Source of the DNA: Candidatus Margulisiibacteriota bacterium
GTDB taxonomy: Bacteria; Margulisbacteria; Riflemargulisbacteria; GWF2-35-9
Direction: 5' to 3'
Assembly (NCBI GenBank): GCA_028715625.1
Contig: JAQURL010000015.1
Span: 1-42,092, forward strand
Length of the DNA: 42,092 nt
The notes under the pieces were generated by a model, which saw nothing but the letters and a program-made list of their open reading frames with translations, was not told the DNA's origin and did no database searches. This document shows positions 41,815-42,092 of this stretch, piece by piece (positions within the stretch are counted from its first letter, which is position 1; each line of letters begins with the position of its first letter). The translations under genes were made by a program, and so were the position numbers.

Positions 41815-42092
41815 ATGCCGGAATATCAAACAGTTGATCAAGACAAAATTCTGGAATTCGTAAAATCTTATTTAGATATAATAAGCACTAATGTCATAGA
41901 GATTTCCCACAAAAGAAATACACTGAAATCCAGAGTCAAACAGTTATCCCTCAATTATAAAATCCCAAAAGACTTTGCCAACTATATTTCATTGTTTCTG
42001 ATGGTAACCAAGTTTATATATGTGGAAAATAAAATCTGGAAGGTCAACGGTTCATTAATAGAAAAACTTGAACGTCCCGGACTTCTTTCCAA
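41815..42092 (+). CDS. Unrecognised protein, N-terminal part cut by window edge
   Basis: The open frame starts MPEYQTVDQDKILEFV with AGGA about 8 nt before the ATG and runs 92 codons to the right edge without a stop. The visible part is mostly helical and charged, without a signal peptide or membrane segment, and has no motif I recognise. The segment SRVKQLSLNYKIPKDF hints at a small helical DNA- or protein-binding fold, but that is only an impression. A plausible promoter lies upstream. Confidence 0.65.
   Translation, partial: MPEYQTVDQDKILEFVKSYLDIISTNVIEISHKRNTLKSRVKQLSLNYKIPKDFANYISLFLMVTKFIYVENKIWKVNGSLIEKLERPGLLS

Noticed and set aside
1-42092. tRNA or rRNA genes, integrase or transposase
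   Set aside because: None recognised by eye on either strand; a dedicated search could still find a small RNA.

Overview
The window is AT-rich bacterial DNA using the standard code (TAA, TAG and TGA all act as stops; ATG, GTG and TTG as starts). No rRNA, tRNA or unambiguous marker gene is visible, so I do not name a phylum. Tight gene packing, short palindromic intergenic repeats and a large ankyrin-protein repertoire would suit an uncultivated, possibly host-associated bacterium, but that is inference.

Region 1 (1-30971, all minus strand) is one accessory island of 22 co-oriented genes. Read in the direction of transcription it begins with a 345-residue protein carrying a JAMM-like (JAB/MPN) metallopeptidase motif. 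Next comes a giant HSP100/Clp-type double AAA+ ATPase (1856 residues). Then follow 20 paralogues that share an N-terminal domain of about 115 residues that I do not recognise. Eighteen of these carry 4 to 13 ankyrin repeats, one carries only two copies of the N-terminal domain, and one is cut by the left edge, so the island continues outside the window. All 22 proteins, including the unrelated ATPase and JAMM protein, start with the same short tag, a Lys followed by two aliphatic residues and Ala or Ser (typically MNKIIA), within the first 10 residues. In six gaps a bipartite element, YTGNNAT, exactly 16 nt, CGATATAT, sits just upstream of a gene. It divides the island into six transcription units and ties the ATPase/JAMM head to the ankyrin genes. 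I read this as one regulon and one candidate undescribed system: a peptide-threading ATPase and a peptidase serving a diversified family of tagged ankyrin proteins.

Region 2 (30972-32888) is a boundary zone. It holds a small zinc-ribbon membrane protein divergent from the JAMM gene, tlyA (S4-domain rRNA methyltransferase) on the minus strand, and two stretches full of short palindromic repeats.

Region 3 (32889-42092, plus strand) looks like ordinary chromosome. It contains a very large anchored protein of tandem Ig-like domains, a DUF3307 membrane protein, a stand-alone cyclic-nucleotide-binding protein, an AI-2E/PerM-type permease, a DJ-1/PfpI protein, a short-form sugar-nucleotide 4-epimerase, and the start of an unrecognised gene at the right edge. 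The first four are tightly packed or overlapping and probably form one operon; the PfpI and epimerase genes overlap each other.
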